Shown here: piece by piece, positions 48,911-57,409 of the stretch | Layout of the letters: each line of letters opens with the position of its first letter | How positions within the stretch are numbered: the stretch's first letter is position 1 | Origin: Exiguobacterium profundum | Lineage (GTDB): Bacteria; Bacillota; Bacilli; Exiguobacteriales; Exiguobacteriaceae | Length of the DNA: 64,000 bases | Direction: 5' to 3' | Assembly: GCF_001909285.1 (NCBI RefSeq) | Contig: NZ_MRSV01000001.1 | Coordinates: 1,197,331 to 1,261,330, forward strand | Translations under genes and position numbers: made by a program | Notes under the pieces: model-generated | What the model was told of the DNA's origin: nothing | Seen by the model: the letters and a program-made list of their open reading frames with translations, nothing else | Database searches by the model: none

Positions 48911-49864
48911 ATGAGCTTTGCATCAGATGTGAAGAAAGAATTGACACAACTCGAAGTGACCGACGCGGAAGCGAAAGCGGAACTGTCGGCACTCGTTCGG
49001 ATGAACGGGGTCATCTCGCTCGCCCTTGGACGAGGCATGACCTTAGACGTCTCGACGGAGAACGCCTCGATCGCCCGGCGGATTTACTCGTTGATGAAAC
49101 GCCTTTACGACCATCCGTTAGACTTGTTCGTACGGAAGAAAATGCGTTTGAAAAAGAACAACGTCTACATCGTCCGAGTGTCACAGCATGCGGAAACGAT
49201 GCTTCGGGATCTTGAGATCCTCGGAGAGAATTACGAGATGATTCGGACACTGAACTCGGATATGACGGGGGACGAGAACTTAGCGCGCGCTTACTTGCGT
49301 GGCGCCTTCCTCGCAGGCGGGTCAATCAACCATCCGAAAACGTCCTCGTACCACCTCGAAATCTATAGCTTGTACGAAAACCATAACCAGGCACTACGTG
49401 ATTTGGCGAACCGGTTTGAGTTGAATGCGAAGACGCACGAACGAAAAAAAGGGCATATCCTGTATATGAAAGAAAGTGAAAAGATTTCGGACTTCCTCAA
49501 GTTGATCGGGGCGACCCGGGGTATGTTGGAGTTCGAAGACGCACGAATCATCAAAGATATGCGAAACTCCGTCAACCGTCTCGTCAACTGTGAGACGGCC
49601 AACTTGAACAAGACGGTCGGTGCGGCATTGCGCCAAGTCGAGAACATCAAGTTCTTGGAGCGGACGGTCGGACTCGACGTCTTACCAAAAAAATTGCGGG
49701 AAATCGCCGAACTGCGCGTTACGCATCAAGACGTCTCGTTACAAGAGCTCGGGGAGATGCTCGAGTCCGGTCCGATCTCGAAGTCAGGAATCAACCATAG
49801 ACTTCGTAAAATTGACCAGATTGCCGAGCGCGTGCGCAGCGGCGATGAGATCGCATCCTCGTGA
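48911..49864 (+). CDS. whiA: WhiA DNA-binding protein
   Basis: A 317-residue WhiA. N-terminal LAGLIDADG-like domain: [46 protein letters not shown], and a C-terminal helix-turn-helix ([36 protein letters not shown]). WhiA regulates sporulation-linked division in Streptomyces and cell division in B. subtilis. In B. subtilis crh follows; here a ribbon-helix-helix gene does instead. Confidence 0.96.
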   Translation: MSFASDVKKELTQLEVTDAEAKAELSALVRMNGVISLALGRGMTLDVSTENASIARRIYSLMKRLYDHPLDLFVRKKMRLKKNNVYIVRVSQHAETMLRDLEILGENYEMIRTLNSDMTGDENLARAYLRGAFLAGGSINHPKTSSYHLEIYSLYENHNQALRDLANRFELNAKTHERKKGHILYMKESEKISDFLKLIGATRGMLEFEDARIIKDMRNSVNRLVNCETANLNKTVGAALRQVENIKFLERTVGLDVLPKKLREIAELRVTHQDVSLQELGEMLESGPISKSGINHRLRKIDQIAERVRSGDEIASS

Positions 49865-49869
49865 TGCGG

Positions 49870-49898
49870 TTGCGCCAAAACCATTCTTCCTATATAAT
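49870..49898 (+). promoter_or_regulatory. Sigma-A promoter after whiA
   Basis: TTGCGC (49870-49875), 17 bases, TATAAT (49893-49898), serving the small gene at 49951. Confidence 0.6.
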
Positions 49899-49950
49899 AA
49901 GCAATTGTGTATAGGTTTTATGAAAAGCGAGTAAAAGGAGCTTCATCATT

Positions 49951-50187
49951 ATGTCGAATGAAAAGAAAAGATTATCGCTCACGATTGACGCTAAGCTCGA
50001 CCAGGTCATCACAGAGCGTGCTAAAGAAATCGGAATTCCGAAAAGTGCACTCGTCACGTTCGCTACAAGCCTCTTCTTGAACCAGCTTCGTGCGGAAGAG
50101 TTGTTGAACGGGGACAAGAACGCAATCTACGAAGTCATTCGTAAAGACTACGAGTTGCTCACGAGCGTAAAGAATCTAGATAACTAA
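49951..50187 (+). CDS. Small ribbon-helix-helix-like protein
   Basis: A 78-residue protein: KKRLSLTIDAKLDQVITERAKEIGIPKSALVTFATSLFLNQ is the beta-helix-helix pattern of CopG/Arc regulators (RLSLTID strand, two helices with the IPKSAL turn). Probably a DNA-binding regulator; target unknown. Own promoter (49870-49898), good AAAAGGAG ribosome site and own terminator. It sits where Bacillus has crh. Confidence 0.75.
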   Translation: MSNEKKRLSLTIDAKLDQVITERAKEIGIPKSALVTFATSLFLNQLRAEELLNGDKNAIYEVIRKDYELLTSVKNLDN

Positions 50188-50190
50188 GTG

Positions 50191-50218
50191 AAAGGTTGAC
50201 TCCGGTCAGCCTTTTTTA
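50191..50218 (+). terminator. Terminator of the ribbon-helix-helix gene
   Basis: AAAGGTTGAC and GGTCAGCCTTT (wobbles) with a 3-base loop, then TTTT. Confidence 0.85.
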
Positions 50219-50280
50219 GTTGCATCTCTTTCAGAAATTTGGAATAGTGGTGATAATGAATTGGAACGGAGGTCGATCAA

Positions 50281-50796
50281 ATGGGTCAAATCTTACTCAT
50301 CCTACTACTACAACTAATCTACGTTCCGGTGTTAACGCTCCGGACGATCATGCTCGTGAAAGGGAAGACCGTCATCGCCGGTCTATTCGGAACGTTAGAA
50401 ACGCTCATCTATATTTTTGCGCTCGGCATCGTGTTCCAGGATCTGACGACGGTCGGTATGATCGTGTATGCGGTCGGCTTCGGGCTCGGAATCTTACTTG
50501 GCGGTTTCGTCGAACGAAAACTCGCCATCGGTTACAACATGATTCAAGTCCATACGAAAGAATATCCAGCGGAACTCATCCAACAGATGCGTGACAACGG
50601 ATATGGAGTTACGCATTATCAAGGTCAAGGACGTGACGGGGTCCGTTACCGTCTTGACGTATTGGCGGCCCGTACCCGGATGAAAGAACTGCGTGAACTC
50701 GTCGAGAAGCATGAACCGAAAGCGTTCCTCGTCGCATTTGACCCAATCGACTTCAAAGGCGGTTATATGATGAAAGGACTGCGTCGCCCGAAATGA
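50281..50796 (+). CDS. UPF0316 membrane protein (DUF5698 plus DUF2179)
   Basis: A 171-residue protein: three membrane helices (QILLILLLQLIYVPVLTL, GLFGTLETLIYIFALG, VGMIVYAVGFGLGILLGG) with the UPF0316 loop LRTIMLVKGKT, then a soluble DUF2179 domain (IQVHTKEYPAELIQQMRDNGYGVTHYQG, FLVAFDPIDFKGGYMM). The same C-terminal module occurs in YvjA. Function unknown. Ribosome site GGAGG before ATG 50281. Confidence 0.88.
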   Translation: MGQILLILLLQLIYVPVLTLRTIMLVKGKTVIAGLFGTLETLIYIFALGIVFQDLTTVGMIVYAVGFGLGILLGGFVERKLAIGYNMIQVHTKEYPAELIQQMRDNGYGVTHYQGQGRDGVRYRLDVLAARTRMKELRELVEKHEPKAFLVAFDPIDFKGGYMMKGLRRPK

Positions 50797-50803
50797 CGCA
50801 CAA

Positions 50804-50829
50804 GACTCACGAAAGTGGGTCTTTTTTTG
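50804..50829 (+). terminator. Terminator of the UPF0316 gene
   Basis: AGACTCAC and GTGGGTCT with a GAAA loop, followed by a T run. Confidence 0.85.
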
Positions 50830-50885
50830 TTAATTTTTGGATTTTATCTCGTGACAGGGAACTAGTGAAGAAAGGAGATGAGACC

Positions 50886-51329
50886 GTGAAACGAAATCGA
50901 CGTGTGTGGATGATCTTACTGTTTGTACTTGTCGGGGCGGGAATCGTTTATTTCGCCATGACCTTATTTGGGGATGGAGAGGACAGTGTCAAGCCGCCGC
51001 TTCCAACGATTCGGGTTGGTTCGGTATCGGCAGAAGTGGAACAATCGACGTACTGTTGGGAGACCGGCAATCAAGCGACATGCGCCGATTACGGACTACC
51101 GGAAGCGGACGATCTTCAACTGATCACTGTCAAACCGGGAGACCGGATCGATGTCGTCTATCATGCAGAACCGATGACATCGAGTTTCAATCGAATCGAG
51201 GATGGAGAACTCGTCTCTTCCGAACTCGTCGTTCCTGATGAGCCGGGCATCTATCTCTATGAAGTCGGCGGAGAGTGGTCGCAAGGAGATAGCCGATACG
51301 TCTTCGGTGTCCGGGTCCCTGAAAACTAA
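50886..51329 (+). CDS. Membrane-anchored hypothetical protein
   Basis: A 147-residue protein: basic start KRNRRVW, one membrane helix (MILLFVLVGAGIVYFAMTL), then an extracytoplasmic domain with a probable disulfide pair (YCWETGNQATCADYG) and an Ig-like beta pattern (LQLITVKPGDRIDVVYHAE, PGIYLYEVGGEWSQGDSRYVFGVRV). GTG start at 50886 has GAAAGGAGATG upstream. No family recognised; possibly similar to lipoprotein-like cupredoxin or secreted sensor domains. Confidence 0.75.
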   Translation: MKRNRRVWMILLFVLVGAGIVYFAMTLFGDGEDSVKPPLPTIRVGSVSAEVEQSTYCWETGNQATCADYGLPEADDLQLITVKPGDRIDVVYHAEPMTSSFNRIEDGELVSSELVVPDEPGIYLYEVGGEWSQGDSRYVFGVRVPEN

Positions 51330-51332
51330 TGG

Positions 51333-51363
51333 TTGACCTGCCTCTAAGGGGCAACTGTACAGT
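51333..51363 (+). promoter_or_regulatory. MerR-type promoter with 19-base spacer
   Basis: TTGACC (51333-51338) and TACAGT (51358-51363) are 19 bases apart, with the dyad TGCCTCTAAGGGGCA in the spacer, the arrangement that MerR-family activators untwist. It lies directly before the merR gene, so autoregulation is likely. Confidence 0.75.
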
Positions 51364-51385
51364 GAAAGTAGGAGGTGGGGAAACC

Positions 51386-52081
51386 GTGATTCCAATCGGA
51401 AGAGTCGCCCATGTGACCGGATTGTCGGTCAAGGCGATCAAATTTTATGAAGCGCGCGGATTGGTCCGCCCGACGCGGACCGAGAATCAGTATCGAATGT
51501 ACGGGATGGAAGAGATTCGACGGTTAAGTGAAATCAAACGATTACGTCAAATTGGACTCCGTCTAGAACAAATTCAATCGGGTCTACCGGTTGATACATT
51601 ACTAGAAACACGATTGGATGAAGTCCAGGCAGAAATCGAACGACTTCATCGAATCGAGAGGCAGATTCGATTGATGCAATCAGGAGGGAACGACATGAAG
51701 ATTCGATATGAGATGTTGAATGAAGCCATTTCCGTCTATGGATATGGTGGTACGTTAGAGGAGATTCCGAACATGTGGGCCAAGCTTCAACCAGAATTGA
51801 CGACAGACGAGTCGTACGGGGTCTGTCTCCCGCAGGAGAACGGTTATGTCGCGGGGATGACGAAGCCGGTGTCGGGAGAAAGTGCGCGAAGTGTCGAACT
51901 GACGAAAGGGAACTATATCGTCGCGACGGTGCAGGGAGGCATCCCGATGATTCCGTCTACGTATGAGCAGCTAGTAAACGTTCCAGATGTGACGCTACGA
52001 GACGCGGTCGACTTCGAGCGCTATATTCACGGTCAAGGTGGAGCGGACGACATCATTGAGATTTGGATGCCCATCGAATAG
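51386..52081 (+). CDS. MerR-family regulator with GyrI-like effector domain
   Basis: A 231-residue transcriptional regulator: N-terminal winged helix (IPIGRVAHVTGLSVKAIKFYEARGLVRPTRTENQYRMYG), coiled dimer helix (about residues 85-110, LDEVQAEIERLHRIERQIR) and a C-terminal GyrI-like drug-binding domain (KIRYEMLNEAISVYGYGG, SVELTKGNYIVATVQGG), an arrangement like BmrR/BltR multidrug sensors. Start GTG 51386, AGGAGGTGGGG upstream. No transporter gene is next to it, so besides itself the target is unknown. The promoter at 51333-51363 is probably its own operator. Confidence 0.88.
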   Translation: MIPIGRVAHVTGLSVKAIKFYEARGLVRPTRTENQYRMYGMEEIRRLSEIKRLRQIGLRLEQIQSGLPVDTLLETRLDEVQAEIERLHRIERQIRLMQSGGNDMKIRYEMLNEAISVYGYGGTLEEIPNMWAKLQPELTTDESYGVCLPQENGYVAGMTKPVSGESARSVELTKGNYIVATVQGGIPMIPSTYEQLVNVPDVTLRDAVDFERYIHGQGGADDIIEIWMPIE

Positions 52082-52084
52082 AAA

Positions 52085-52116
52085 AAAGAACGCATCCATC
52101 GATGCGTTCTTTTTTA
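52085..52116. terminator. Bidirectional terminator
   Basis: AAAGAACGCATC and GATGCGTTCTTT around a 4-base loop, T runs on both strands, between convergent genes. Confidence 0.95.
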
Positions 52117-54879
52117 GAGAAAATGATGGAGATGTAACGTATTTTTAGCTTGCTCCGGAGTGAGATGGAAGGCGTGCTCAGTAGCGCCCTCTAGTAAACT
52201 CTGTTCAATTGGCTCTAATTCATATGTGTAAATCCCGTCCTCGAAGTCGGGAGTTCCGATGATGTTGACAGGAATCGGTTGGTCCTGCGATTTCATCAGA
52301 ATGGAGAACTGTAAAAAATCGTTCGGTGGTAAAAACAAGGTCGTATATAATTTGAACGACTTACGATCTTCCATCGACACTAGAGCAGGTGCTCGACCCA
52401 AATCGGACGTGAACGATTGGATGCGAGAAAAAATCATTTGAACGGGAATCAGCATCGTATGGCCCTCGAGTGAACTCACTTCCGTCGGAGGCAAATACGT
52501 TTGATCAAGGAGACGAATCATCTGCTCGCTCTCGACCGGTGGACTGAAGAGATAACCTTGGATCGTTTGGACACCATGGTCCCGCAACCAATTCAAATCA
52601 CGGAAACATTCTACACCTTCGACGACGATATCCATGCCAAATTCTTTTGCGATATACATCAAGCTACGGACGATGGCTTGTGATTTCACATTTTGATGAA
52701 TGCCGTGTGCGAAAATTCGGTCGATCTTCATGATTTGGATATTATAATCCTGTACGTACGCGAGTGAAGAATAACCGGTACCGAAGTCGTCAAATGACAC
52801 GGTGATGCCGAATGCATTCAATGTCTCAAACACGGACTTCATTCGATCTCGGTTCTCCAATAGCGTCGATTCTGGAATTTCGATTTCTAAATAATGAGGT
52901 AGGATGTTGTGTCTCGTATAGGATTGTTGAATTTGTTGCATGTAGTTATCTAGATAGAAATAGGAAGCCGGAATGTTTATTGAAATCGGGATGCATGTCG
53001 GAAGCTGATTCATAAATCGACAGACTTCCTCGATTAAAAAGTCCGTCAATTCCACAATCTGTTGGTTGTGCTCAATCAACGGAATAAATTCAGCAGGCGA
53101 GATGGGTCCCCAAGTTGGATGTGTCCAGCGCATCAGTGCCTCAGCGCCAACAATTTCACCGGTCCACGCATGGACTTTCGGTTGATAGACAACAAACAGC
53201 TCCCTATTTTTGATGGCGGTGCGTAAATCATTGATCAACGTATAGCGACGCAAGGATGGCAAGTCAACGCTCGATGAATAGAACGCCAGATTGGAATGTC
53301 CCTGTGTGTAAGCGTGATTCGTCACCTGAACGGTATGGGCAATCAGTTCGTTCGCCGTCATCCCGTCATGTGGGGAGCGACAGACACCGACGGAAACGTG
53401 TGGGAAGATTTCATACTCACTGATGCTGTAAGCGCGTTCGGACAAGGTGGTCAACTTTTCACCGAAACGCCGGACTCTCTCATCGGTCCAATAACTAGGA
53501 ATCACGATGCAATATAAATCTTCATGAATGACAGCTAATAAGGCATCATCAGGAACGTAAGGTTGGAGCGTGCCGATCGTTACGGCATTCCATTCATCTG
53601 CTAATTCAAAGCCTAGTGTTTGTTTGACCTCCGCATAGTGGTTGAAGGAAATTCCAATCATCGTGACGGATTGCGCCTCTTCTAATAGTTCTTCGATATG
53701 TGTCTTTAACGTATCTCGATTGGCAATTCCCGTAATCGGGTCAACTGTCCGTAATGTGGTGATTTCTTGCTCCTGTTCTTGCAGTCGCGTAATATTTTTC
53801 AAATAGGAGCGGTAACCGGTTACATTTTTATTCTGATCCCAGATAGGTTCACGCTTTTCTTCCACCCACTTCAATTCATCCTTTACATAAACGCGATATA
53901 TGTAAGTAGCGGATTCTCCTTGTAACGTCTCATGACGTGATGAGGTGAGTAGTTCCAAATCTTCTGGATGAAGAAACTGCTTCCAAAATTCGAGCGTGAT
54001 ATCAGAAGGCTCAATCTCAAATCCAATCATACGGAATAGGCCAGGAGAAATGTGTTGGAACGTATCGCTCTGAAAATCAAACTCCATCATCCCGGCTTCG
54101 ATAAACTGATTGAATTTCTCAATCTTCTCATTGTCAGTTTGGTAGACCGATTGATCCATCACCGCGCATGTAAGTAGTTTTCGATCCATAGATAAATGGC
54201 TACGTACGACATAATGGTGGTATTGCGATTCTTCTAAATGAAAGATTCGAACAACAGACTCCCGCATCTCAATCTCAGGGTCGATCATCAACTCACCAAG
54301 AATCTTTAAATACACATTTAAATCATCTGGATGGAGTAACTGTTTGAAGAGTAGCGGTGTATGTGTATCCGATGAAATAGTGCTAAGTCCGAACATATCT
54401 TTCAATGATCCAAATGTCTCGAAATAGTGAGTCTCTAAATTGAACTCAAAGAGGGCGAGACCGTGAATGTCGCCGAAGACTTGACGATAAGCATCAAAGC
54501 GCATACGTTCTTGTGCGAGCTCATTTTCATATGTTCGCTCCATCACCGAGAACACTAAGGTAATCTCAGGGTGAACAGAAATAGGGACGGGCATCAATTG
54601 AAATAGACGATTCGACGGTTGAAGACGAACTTGAATCCCATCGTGTAACGAAGTCATGGATTCCGCAAAAGGGTCCAATTCGTTTGACAGTATTTCAACA
54701 AATTCTTCGATGGATTCTGAAAGCAACTTTTCGAACGAAGGGTTGACGAACCAAATTTCATCATCTTTAGTAAGAGCACATAGGGCTTCAGGTGAATGCA
54801 TCCAATATTCCAGTAATGAAGTATGATTATCCGAATCATCAAACGGAATAATTGAACTGAAATGTAATAATTTTTTCAA
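52114..54879 (-). CDS. PAS-GGDEF-EAL c-di-GMP phosphodiesterase-type protein with extra C-terminal domain
   Basis: A 921-residue soluble protein. Residues about 20-400 contain two or three PAS-like domains (MHSPEALCALTKDDEIWFVNPSFEKLL, YQTDNEKIEKFNQFIEAGMMEFDF). A GGDEF domain follows (DPITGIANRDTLKTHIEELL) but its catalytic loop reads IHEDLYCI instead of GGDEF, so no cyclase activity is expected. The EAL domain looks intact (GAEALMRW, SINIPASYF, EIPEST, DDFGTGYSSLAYV, MKIDR, VEGVE, QGYLFSPP). A 120-residue C-terminal extension of unknown fold follows (VQMIFSRIQSFTSDL to LEPIEQSLLEG). It probably degrades c-di-GMP in response to PAS signals and so would favour motility. Confidence 0.88.
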   Translation of the reverse strand: MKKLLHFSSIIPFDDSDNHTSLLEYWMHSPEALCALTKDDEIWFVNPSFEKLLSESIEEFVEILSNELDPFAESMTSLHDGIQVRLQPSNRLFQLMPVPISVHPEITLVFSVMERTYENELAQERMRFDAYRQVFGDIHGLALFEFNLETHYFETFGSLKDMFGLSTISSDTHTPLLFKQLLHPDDLNVYLKILGELMIDPEIEMRESVVRIFHLEESQYHHYVVRSHLSMDRKLLTCAVMDQSVYQTDNEKIEKFNQFIEAGMMEFDFQSDTFQHISPGLFRMIGFEIEPSDITLEFWKQFLHPEDLELLTSSRHETLQGESATYIYRVYVKDELKWVEEKREPIWDQNKNVTGYRSYLKNITRLQEQEQEITTLRTVDPITGIANRDTLKTHIEELLEEAQSVTMIGISFNHYAEVKQTLGFELADEWNAVTIGTLQPYVPDDALLAVIHEDLYCIVIPSYWTDERVRRFGEKLTTLSERAYSISEYEIFPHVSVGVCRSPHDGMTANELIAHTVQVTNHAYTQGHSNLAFYSSSVDLPSLRRYTLINDLRTAIKNRELFVVYQPKVHAWTGEIVGAEALMRWTHPTWGPISPAEFIPLIEHNQQIVELTDFLIEEVCRFMNQLPTCIPISINIPASYFYLDNYMQQIQQSYTRHNILPHYLEIEIPESTLLENRDRMKSVFETLNAFGITVSFDDFGTGYSSLAYVQDYNIQIMKIDRIFAHGIHQNVKSQAIVRSLMYIAKEFGMDIVVEGVECFRDLNWLRDHGVQTIQGYLFSPPVESEQMIRLLDQTYLPPTEVSSLEGHTMLIPVQMIFSRIQSFTSDLGRAPALVSMEDRKSFKLYTTLFLPPNDFLQFSILMKSQDQPIPVNIIGTPDFEDGIYTYELEPIEQSLLEGATEHAFHLTPEQAKNTLHLHHFL

Positions 54880-54990
54880 AATAAATCTCCCGATTTGGTC
54901 TACATTATCTATATATTCCTATTTATTATAGGTCTCTTGTTCAGAAAATAGGGTCAATATCTTTTTAATTTGCAGGTTTCAGAAGTCAAT

Positions 54991-55027
54991 AAAAAAGACA
55001 CACATCCAATTAGGATTGTGTGTCTTT
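54991..55027 (-). terminator. Terminator of clpP
   Basis: Minus strand AAAGACACACA and TGTGTGTCTTT, then TTTT. It sits eight bases after the clpP stop. Confidence 0.9.
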
Positions 55028-55034
55028 CGGAAAA

Positions 55035-55610
55035 TTAACGTGTCATGACTTTGTCGATGAGACCGTAGTCTTTCGCTTGGTCAGCTGCCATGAAGTAGTC
55101 ACGCTCTGTATCGCGCTCGATGACTTCAAGTGGCTGTCCAGTATTTTCTGCCATGATTTGGTTCAACTTCTCGCGCATCTTGATGATGCGTTCTGCGTGA
55201 ATCTTGATGTCTGACGCTTGGCCTTGTGTGCCGCCGAGCGGTTGGTGAATCATGATTTCTGCGTTCGGTAATGCGAAGCGTTTCCCTTTTTCACCGGCTT
55301 GGAGCAAGAAGGCACCCATCGATGCAGCCATTCCGATACAAATCGTCGACACGTTCGGCTTGATGAAGTTCATCGTGTCATAGATCGCCATACCCGCTGT
55401 GATCGAACCACCTGGGCTGTTGATGTAGAGTGAGATGTCCTTTTCTGGGTCCTCAGCCGCAAGGAAGAGGAGCTGTGCGACGATTGAGTTCGCGACGTTG
55501 TCGTCAATCGCACTTCCGAGAAGGATGATGCGGTCTTTAAGCAAGCGTGAGTAGATGTCATACGCGCGCTCCCCACGGCCTGTCTGTTCGATAACTGTTG
55601 GAATTAACAT
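55035..55610 (-). CDS. clpP: ATP-dependent Clp protease proteolytic subunit
   Basis: A 191-residue serine protease. Catalytic triad Ser97 ([11 protein letters not shown]), His122 ([10 protein letters not shown]) and Asp171 ([10 protein letters not shown]). It forms the tetradecamer barrel used with ClpX and ClpC ATPases. Start ATG 55610, ribosome site AAAGGAGG. The upstream CtsR operator shows heat-shock control. Confidence 0.98.
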   Translation of the reverse strand: MLIPTVIEQTGRGERAYDIYSRLLKDRIILLGSAIDDNVANSIVAQLLFLAAEDPEKDISLYINSPGGSITAGMAIYDTMNFIKPNVSTICIGMAASMGAFLLQAGEKGKRFALPNAEIMIHQPLGGTQGQASDIKIHAERIIKMREKLNQIMAENTGQPLEVIERDTERDYFMAADQAKDYGLIDKVMTR

Positions 55611-55643
55611 TGAATCTGCCTCCTTTATGTAGGTTGTAATTTC

Positions 55644-55673
55644 ATCATACCTGTATAGTCAATGATGGTCAAA
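55644..55673 (-). promoter_or_regulatory. clpP promoter with CtsR operator
   Basis: Plus-strand AGTCAAT (55657-55663) and GGTCAAA (55667-55673), 3 bases apart, match the tandem heptamer of CtsR. On the minus strand TTGACC (complement of 55667-55672) and TATGAT (55644-55649) are a 17-base-spaced sigma-A promoter overlapping the operator. Confidence 0.85.
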
Positions 55674-55721
55674 CGATAGTCATCGTTTTTCACCTATTCC
55701 TCGATTTTCTTATCGTGAAAC

Positions 55722-55754
55722 GAAAAAGAGGCCAGGCAATCTGCCTGACCTCTA
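55722..55754 (-). terminator. Terminator of tRNA-Arg
   Basis: Minus strand AGAGGTCAGGCA and TGCCTGGCCTCT with a 3-base loop and TTTTT. Confidence 0.9.
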
Positions 55755-55761
55755 CATCTGA

Positions 55762-55834
55762 TACACCCGGAGAGATTCGAACTCCCGACACCTGGCACCG
55801 GAAACCAGTGCTCTATCCCCTGAGCTACGGGTGC
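55762..55834 (-). tRNA. tRNA-Arg, anticodon CCG
   Basis: A 73-base cloverleaf on the minus strand: 5' GCACCCG acceptor, D arm with GCTCAGGGGATAGAGC, anticodon stem CTGGT/GCCAG with loop TTCCGGT (anticodon CCG, reads CGG), T arm with GGGAGTTCGAATCTCTC. CCA is not encoded. Own promoter and terminator. Confidence 0.9.
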
Positions 55835-55853
55835 ATATCTGTGACACGAATTT

Positions 55854-55882
55854 ATTATACATTTGTTTTATTGAAAAAGCAA
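55854..55882 (-). promoter_or_regulatory. Sigma-A promoter of tRNA-Arg
   Basis: Minus-strand TTGCTT (complement of 55877-55882), 17 bases, TATAAT (complement of 55854-55859). Confidence 0.75.
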
Positions 55883-55952
55883 TCCTGTTCACATAGCTTT
55901 TTTGAGCGCGACGGAAGCGGGTTCGATACAATAGAAAAGAGGGGGGAGAACG

Positions 55953-57098
55953 ATGCAACGGCAGGAGCAAAAACAAATCCAGCAACAACAGATGACGCAA
56001 GACCTCGTGCAGCGGTTACCGGTCCTTGAGGCGGACCGTCTTGCGCTCGCATTCCGGCTGGCGCGTCTTGCGCGACATAACACGAACATTCAAATCGGGA
56101 GCGGGAGCATCGATTGGATTGCAGATGCGGCGAGCTCGTTTGAGGAGAAGCTGTTCACACAGATTCATGAGGGTAGCGGCAGTGAGGATGAGAAAGCGTT
56201 GCGACGACAACTCGTCCTCTTGCTCGACCATCGGGGATTATTGCCGGATGCGAACGAGGTGTTGGCGACACGACTCGGTGTCGACGTCACTCGAATCGAA
56301 CAGGCGAGGCAGGCGCTTTTATTTCTTGAACCGACGGGGATCGGGGCGAGAACAGAACGGGAGTGTCAATATCGACATGCGATCGAACATGAGGACCCTC
56401 GCATCGTCGATGTATTCGAAGCGATTGAGAGTGGGGTGGGTCCTCAACAGATGACGACTGCTCTTGCTATTTCAGAGGAGGAATTGGCAAGACTGGAACG
56501 AATCGTCGCGACACTTCCGAAACGTCCTCTATTATATGAAGAAACGGGTCACGTTTTTCCGGAAGTCGTGGTACGCTATGAAGAGGGGACACTCGTCACG
56601 ACGTGGCTCAGTCCGGAACTCGACGAGTCGCGTGTCGGGAATGACCGTGAGGCGAAATGGTGGATGACGTCCCTTTCGATGCGGAACGAAACGCTGCGTG
56701 AGATTTGGTCAATCATTGAAGCACGTCAGACCGAGTGGCTCAAAGGGGAACTTGTCCTTAATCCGTTGACCCGACGTACGGTCGCGCAGCTCATCGGAAA
56801 ACATGAATCGACGGTCGGACGAGCCATCCAAGGGAAGTTCGCCAAGACCGAGAGTGGCATCATGGAATGGCGACACTTTTTTGTTTTTTCTTCAAGTCGC
56901 GGGGATTCGCCATTTATGATTAAACGGGCACTCGCAGAACTGATTCAACGAGAAAAGGCACCACAAAGTGATCAGGCGCTTGCGAATGAATTGATTCGAT
57001 ACGGATATCAAGTGACCCGGCGGACGGTGACGAACTATCGGGAAGAGCTTGGATTCGGTAATTCGCGCGAGCGCGAGCGACAGGTATGGAAGGGATGA
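55953..57098 (+). CDS. sigL: RNA polymerase sigma-54 factor (SigL)
   Basis: A 381-residue sigma-54: Gln-rich region I (MQRQEQKQIQQQQMTQDLVQRLPVL), an acidic core-binding region, HTH-like segment (RRTVAQLIGKHESTVGRAIQGK, then the WRHFFVFSSS loop) and an RpoN box TRRTVTNYREELGF at the C-terminus, close to the canonical ARRTVAKYRE. It is shorter than the usual 430-440 residues. It needs an AAA+ enhancer-binding activator to transcribe; none is in the window. Ribosome site GAGGGGGGAG. The gene lies upstream of the thioredoxin-like gene and cggR. Confidence 0.93.
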   Translation: MQRQEQKQIQQQQMTQDLVQRLPVLEADRLALAFRLARLARHNTNIQIGSGSIDWIADAASSFEEKLFTQIHEGSGSEDEKALRRQLVLLLDHRGLLPDANEVLATRLGVDVTRIEQARQALLFLEPTGIGARTERECQYRHAIEHEDPRIVDVFEAIESGVGPQQMTTALAISEEELARLERIVATLPKRPLLYEETGHVFPEVVVRYEEGTLVTTWLSPELDESRVGNDREAKWWMTSLSMRNETLREIWSIIEARQTEWLKGELVLNPLTRRTVAQLIGKHESTVGRAIQGKFAKTESGIMEWRHFFVFSSSRGDSPFMIKRALAELIQREKAPQSDQALANELIRYGYQVTRRTVTNYREELGFGNSRERERQVWKG

Positions 57099-57103
57099 CG
57101 AAA

Positions 57104-57361
57104 ATGAAACTTACTTTATATAAACGTGATAATTGCTCACTATGTGACGAGGCGGTCGTCATGCTCGAATGGTTACAGGAAGATTATCCGATCGAACTCG
57201 AACAAATCGACATCACCGGGGATGAGGTGCTCGAGGCAAAGTACCTCTTTGAAATCCCCGTTCTCATACATGAAGGTGTGGTCATCAGTCAAGGGCGATA
57301 TGATGACAACAAAGTTGAAGATTTTGTTAAGTATACGCTTACAAAGAAAAAAAACGTTTGA
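57104..57361 (+). CDS. Glutaredoxin-like (DUF836) protein
   Basis: An 85-residue thioredoxin-fold protein: KLTLYKRDNCSLCDEAVVML with a CSLC redox motif, DITGDEVLEAKYLFEIPVL with a cis-Pro, and a Lys-rich tail (KKKN). It is likely a small thiol-redox protein. ATG 57104 is preferred (AAGG about ten bases upstream); 57086 and 57095 are alternative in-frame starts and lie within sigL. It ends just before the cggR promoter. Confidence 0.82.
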   Translation: MKLTLYKRDNCSLCDEAVVMLEWLQEDYPIELEQIDITGDEVLEAKYLFEIPVLIHEGVVISQGRYDDNKVEDFVKYTLTKKKNV

Positions 57362-57366
57362 AGGGG

Positions 57367-57395
57367 TTGCCAGACGGAAAAGTGATTGATAAGAT
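57367..57395 (+). promoter_or_regulatory. Sigma-A promoter of the cggR-gapA operon
   Basis: TTGCCA (57367-57372), 17 bases, TAAGAT (57390-57395). The CggR operator starts 15 bases after it. Confidence 0.75.
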
Positions 57396-57409
57396 GAACT
57401 CGTAGCGGT

